Part shown: one piece after another, positions 33,940 to 35,141 of the stretch
Position numbering within the stretch: the first letter of the stretch is position 1
Layout of the letters: every line of letters begins with the position of its first letter
NCBI GenBank assembly: GCA_014860225.1
Contig: JACZKE010000020.1
Coordinates: 1-35,141, forward strand
DNA: 35,141 bases
From: Desulfuromonadales bacterium
GTDB taxonomy: Bacteria; Desulfobacterota; Desulfuromonadia; Desulfuromonadales; BM103
Reading direction: 5' to 3'
Notes under the pieces: model-generated
What the model saw: only the letters and a program-made list of their open reading frames with translations
What the model was told of the DNA's origin: nothing
Database searches by the model: none
Translations under genes and position numbers: made by a program

Positions 33940-34476
33940 ATGTCAAAAATCATATCGCGGGACACTGTCTTTTCCGGACGCGTTTTGGATGTTGCCGTGG
34001 AAATGCATGAGATGCCCGATGGCAGGATGTCGAGTTTCGAAATTGTGCGTCATCCGGGCGGTGCTGCAGTCCTGCCGGTGTTGCCCGATGGCCGGATTCT
34101 GCTGATTCGTCAGTTTCGTCCAACGATTGGCGAGATGATTTATGAAATACCCGCCGGGCGTCTTGAACCCGGTGAATCCGCACATGAATGCGCCGGGCGC
34201 GAATTAATAGAAGAGGCTGGTTATTCAGCCGCTCAGATACTGCCGCTCGGAGGACTCTGGAGTACGGTTGGTTTCTGTGATGAGTACATCCACCTTTTCC
34301 TGGCGCGCGATCTCACCCTGGTGGAGCAGAATCTGGAGCCGGATGAGATCATTGATCTCTGCCCCATGACACTTGCCGAGGCTTTGGAAAAAGTCGAGGA
34401 CCATGAGATACTCGACAGCAAGACGCAGTTGGCATTATTGCGTTTTCAGATGACCTGTACGGAGAATGATCAGTGA
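33940..34476 (+). CDS. NUDIX hydrolase, ADP-ribose pyrophosphatase type
   Basis: 178 residues with a complete Nudix box, GRLEPGESAHECAGRELIEEAG (G73 to G94). The preceding ILLIRQFRPTIGEMIYEIPAG is the substrate-domain pattern of ADP-ribose and ADP-sugar pyrophosphatases. It would break ADP-ribose into AMP and ribose 5-phosphate. It starts 3 bp after the lipid-kinase gene and overlaps the nudC-like start (GTGA), so the three genes form one operon. The pairing with an NADH-cleaving NUDIX enzyme points to nicotinamide nucleotide turnover. Confidence 0.92.
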   Translation: MSKIISRDTVFSGRVLDVAVEMHEMPDGRMSSFEIVRHPGGAAVLPVLPDGRILLIRQFRPTIGEMIYEIPAGRLEPGESAHECAGRELIEEAGYSAAQILPLGGLWSTVGFCDEYIHLFLARDLTLVEQNLEPDEIIDLCPMTLAEALEKVEDHEILDSKTQLALLRFQMTCTENDQ

Positions 34477-35141
34477 CCAGTCTACCGGAGCACTACGCTT
34501 CACCAATACATTTGCCTTTTAACCAGGCCTGCCTGGCTGAGCAGTTTGTCTTGCAGAGCCCCGGTGACGATCCGGGCGGATCCGGGTATGGCGTGCTGCT
34601 GCGTGGCAGCAAGATGCTGGTGGCAAAGCAACGGGGCCGTTTCGTCCTGCCATACGGGGAGTGGGATTGTGGGTCTGCACCCTACCTCGGCCGCTGGCAG
34701 GGGCAGCCCTGTCGCCTGATTGATCTTGGAGCCGTTGCAGAATTGCCCGCAAACCTTGAGATGTGCGGACTATTGGATGAACAGCCGAAGTTGCCGATTG
34801 ATCTGCTCTCCCTCGGTGGCATGGGACGGATGATTCTTCACTGGCAGGAACGCAGTTGCTTCTGTGGTTACTGCGGTCAACCGACTAAATGGCTGGCCGG
34901 GCAGTGGGGGCGAAGCTGTGATTCCTGTCACAACCATGCGTTTCCAGCCATTCATCCGTGTGCCATCGTCCTGATAACCCGTCCAGGGGAAGTGCTGCTG
35001 ACGCGCAAGTCGAGCTGGGCTCCGAACCGATACAGCCTGGTTGCCGGTTTTCAGGAATTTGGTGAATCGCTGGAAGAGACGGCTATCCGTGAAGTCGCCG
35101 AAGAAACCGGAGTCAAGATCAACAATGTACGTTATGTCGGC
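34473..35141 (+). CDS. nudC: NudC-like NAD(H) pyrophosphatase / decapping hydrolase (C-terminus beyond window)
   Basis: Starts at a GTG overlapping the previous stop by 4 bp (GTGA) and is open for 223 codons to the window edge. An N-terminal NudC-type domain is followed by a zinc ribbon (CGYC at 131-134, CDSC at 149-152) and a full Nudix box (GFQEFGESLEETAIREVAEE, residues 192-211, then TGV). This order defines NudC, which cleaves NADH to NMNH and AMP and removes NAD caps from RNA. The diagnostic SQPW motif downstream would lie beyond the edge, so is not seen. Confidence 0.92.
   Translation, partial: MTSLPEHYASPIHLPFNQACLAEQFVLQSPGDDPGGSGYGVLLRGSKMLVAKQRGRFVLPYGEWDCGSAPYLGRWQGQPCRLIDLGAVAELPANLEMCGLLDEQPKLPIDLLSLGGMGRMILHWQERSCFCGYCGQPTKWLAGQWGRSCDSCHNHAFPAIHPCAIVLITRPGEVLLTRKSSWAPNRYSLVAGFQEFGESLEETAIREVAEETGVKINNVRYVG

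Overview
The window looks like chromosomal DNA of a Desulfuromonadia-type bacterium (Geobacter/Desulfuromonas relatives). This is inferred from an OmcA/MtrC-type multiheme lipoprotein cytochrome, a complete gspC-to-gspN type II secretion operon followed by a DUF3187 gene, and the gene series ybgF, LysM, dprA, smg, topA, trmFO. Coding density is high, start codons are mixed (ATG, GTG, TTG), and no rRNA, tRNA, CRISPR array, prophage or transposase gene was seen.

Layout. Positions 1-1890 (minus) hold the first 630 residues of a multiheme c-type cytochrome running off the left edge. A 570-bp divergent region with direct and inverted repeats separates it from the secretion operon. Positions 2464-14632 (plus) carry gspC, D, E, F, G, H, I, J, K, L, M and N, mostly with 4-bp stop/start overlaps, then a DUF3187 outer-membrane protein gene at 14634-15623. 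A QueG-like iron-sulfur protein gene follows (plus). From 16789 to 30876 nearly everything is on the minus strand. Read in the transcribed direction this is ybgF, a LysM protein, dprA, smg, topA, trmFO, a PocR-like/GAF/GGDEF diguanylate cyclase, maf, a YggS-type PLP protein, gph, an ANKH/MATE-like transporter, a 55-residue cysteine-rich protein and an 82-residue membrane protein. The right end has a U32 peptidase-family gene (plus), a PPP phosphatase gene (minus), and a plus-strand run of diacylglycerol-kinase-like, ADP-ribose NUDIX and nudC genes, the last cut by the window edge.

How the genes work together. GspC to GspN form one machine: inner-membrane platform (C, F, L, M), cytoplasmic ATPase (E), pseudopilus (G to K), outer-membrane secretin (D) and accessory N. 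No prepilin peptidase (gspO) is present, so it must be encoded elsewhere. The rest is a mixture of housekeeping functions: tRNA modification, DNA topology and uptake, nucleotide sanitation and envelope integrity.

Most unusual signal. Five non-coding palindromic (foldback) elements of 150-165 bp, from three sequence families, lie between 10 and 25 kb. Four of the five start within about 12 bp of a stop codon, and two appear to supply bases of that stop codon. One, between gspI and gspJ, carries the only usable start codon of gspJ and encodes 18 of the 23 residues of its prepilin leader. The two copies of another family differ by compensatory changes that keep a stem and share an identical apical loop, which suggests a folded RNA or single-stranded DNA form matters.
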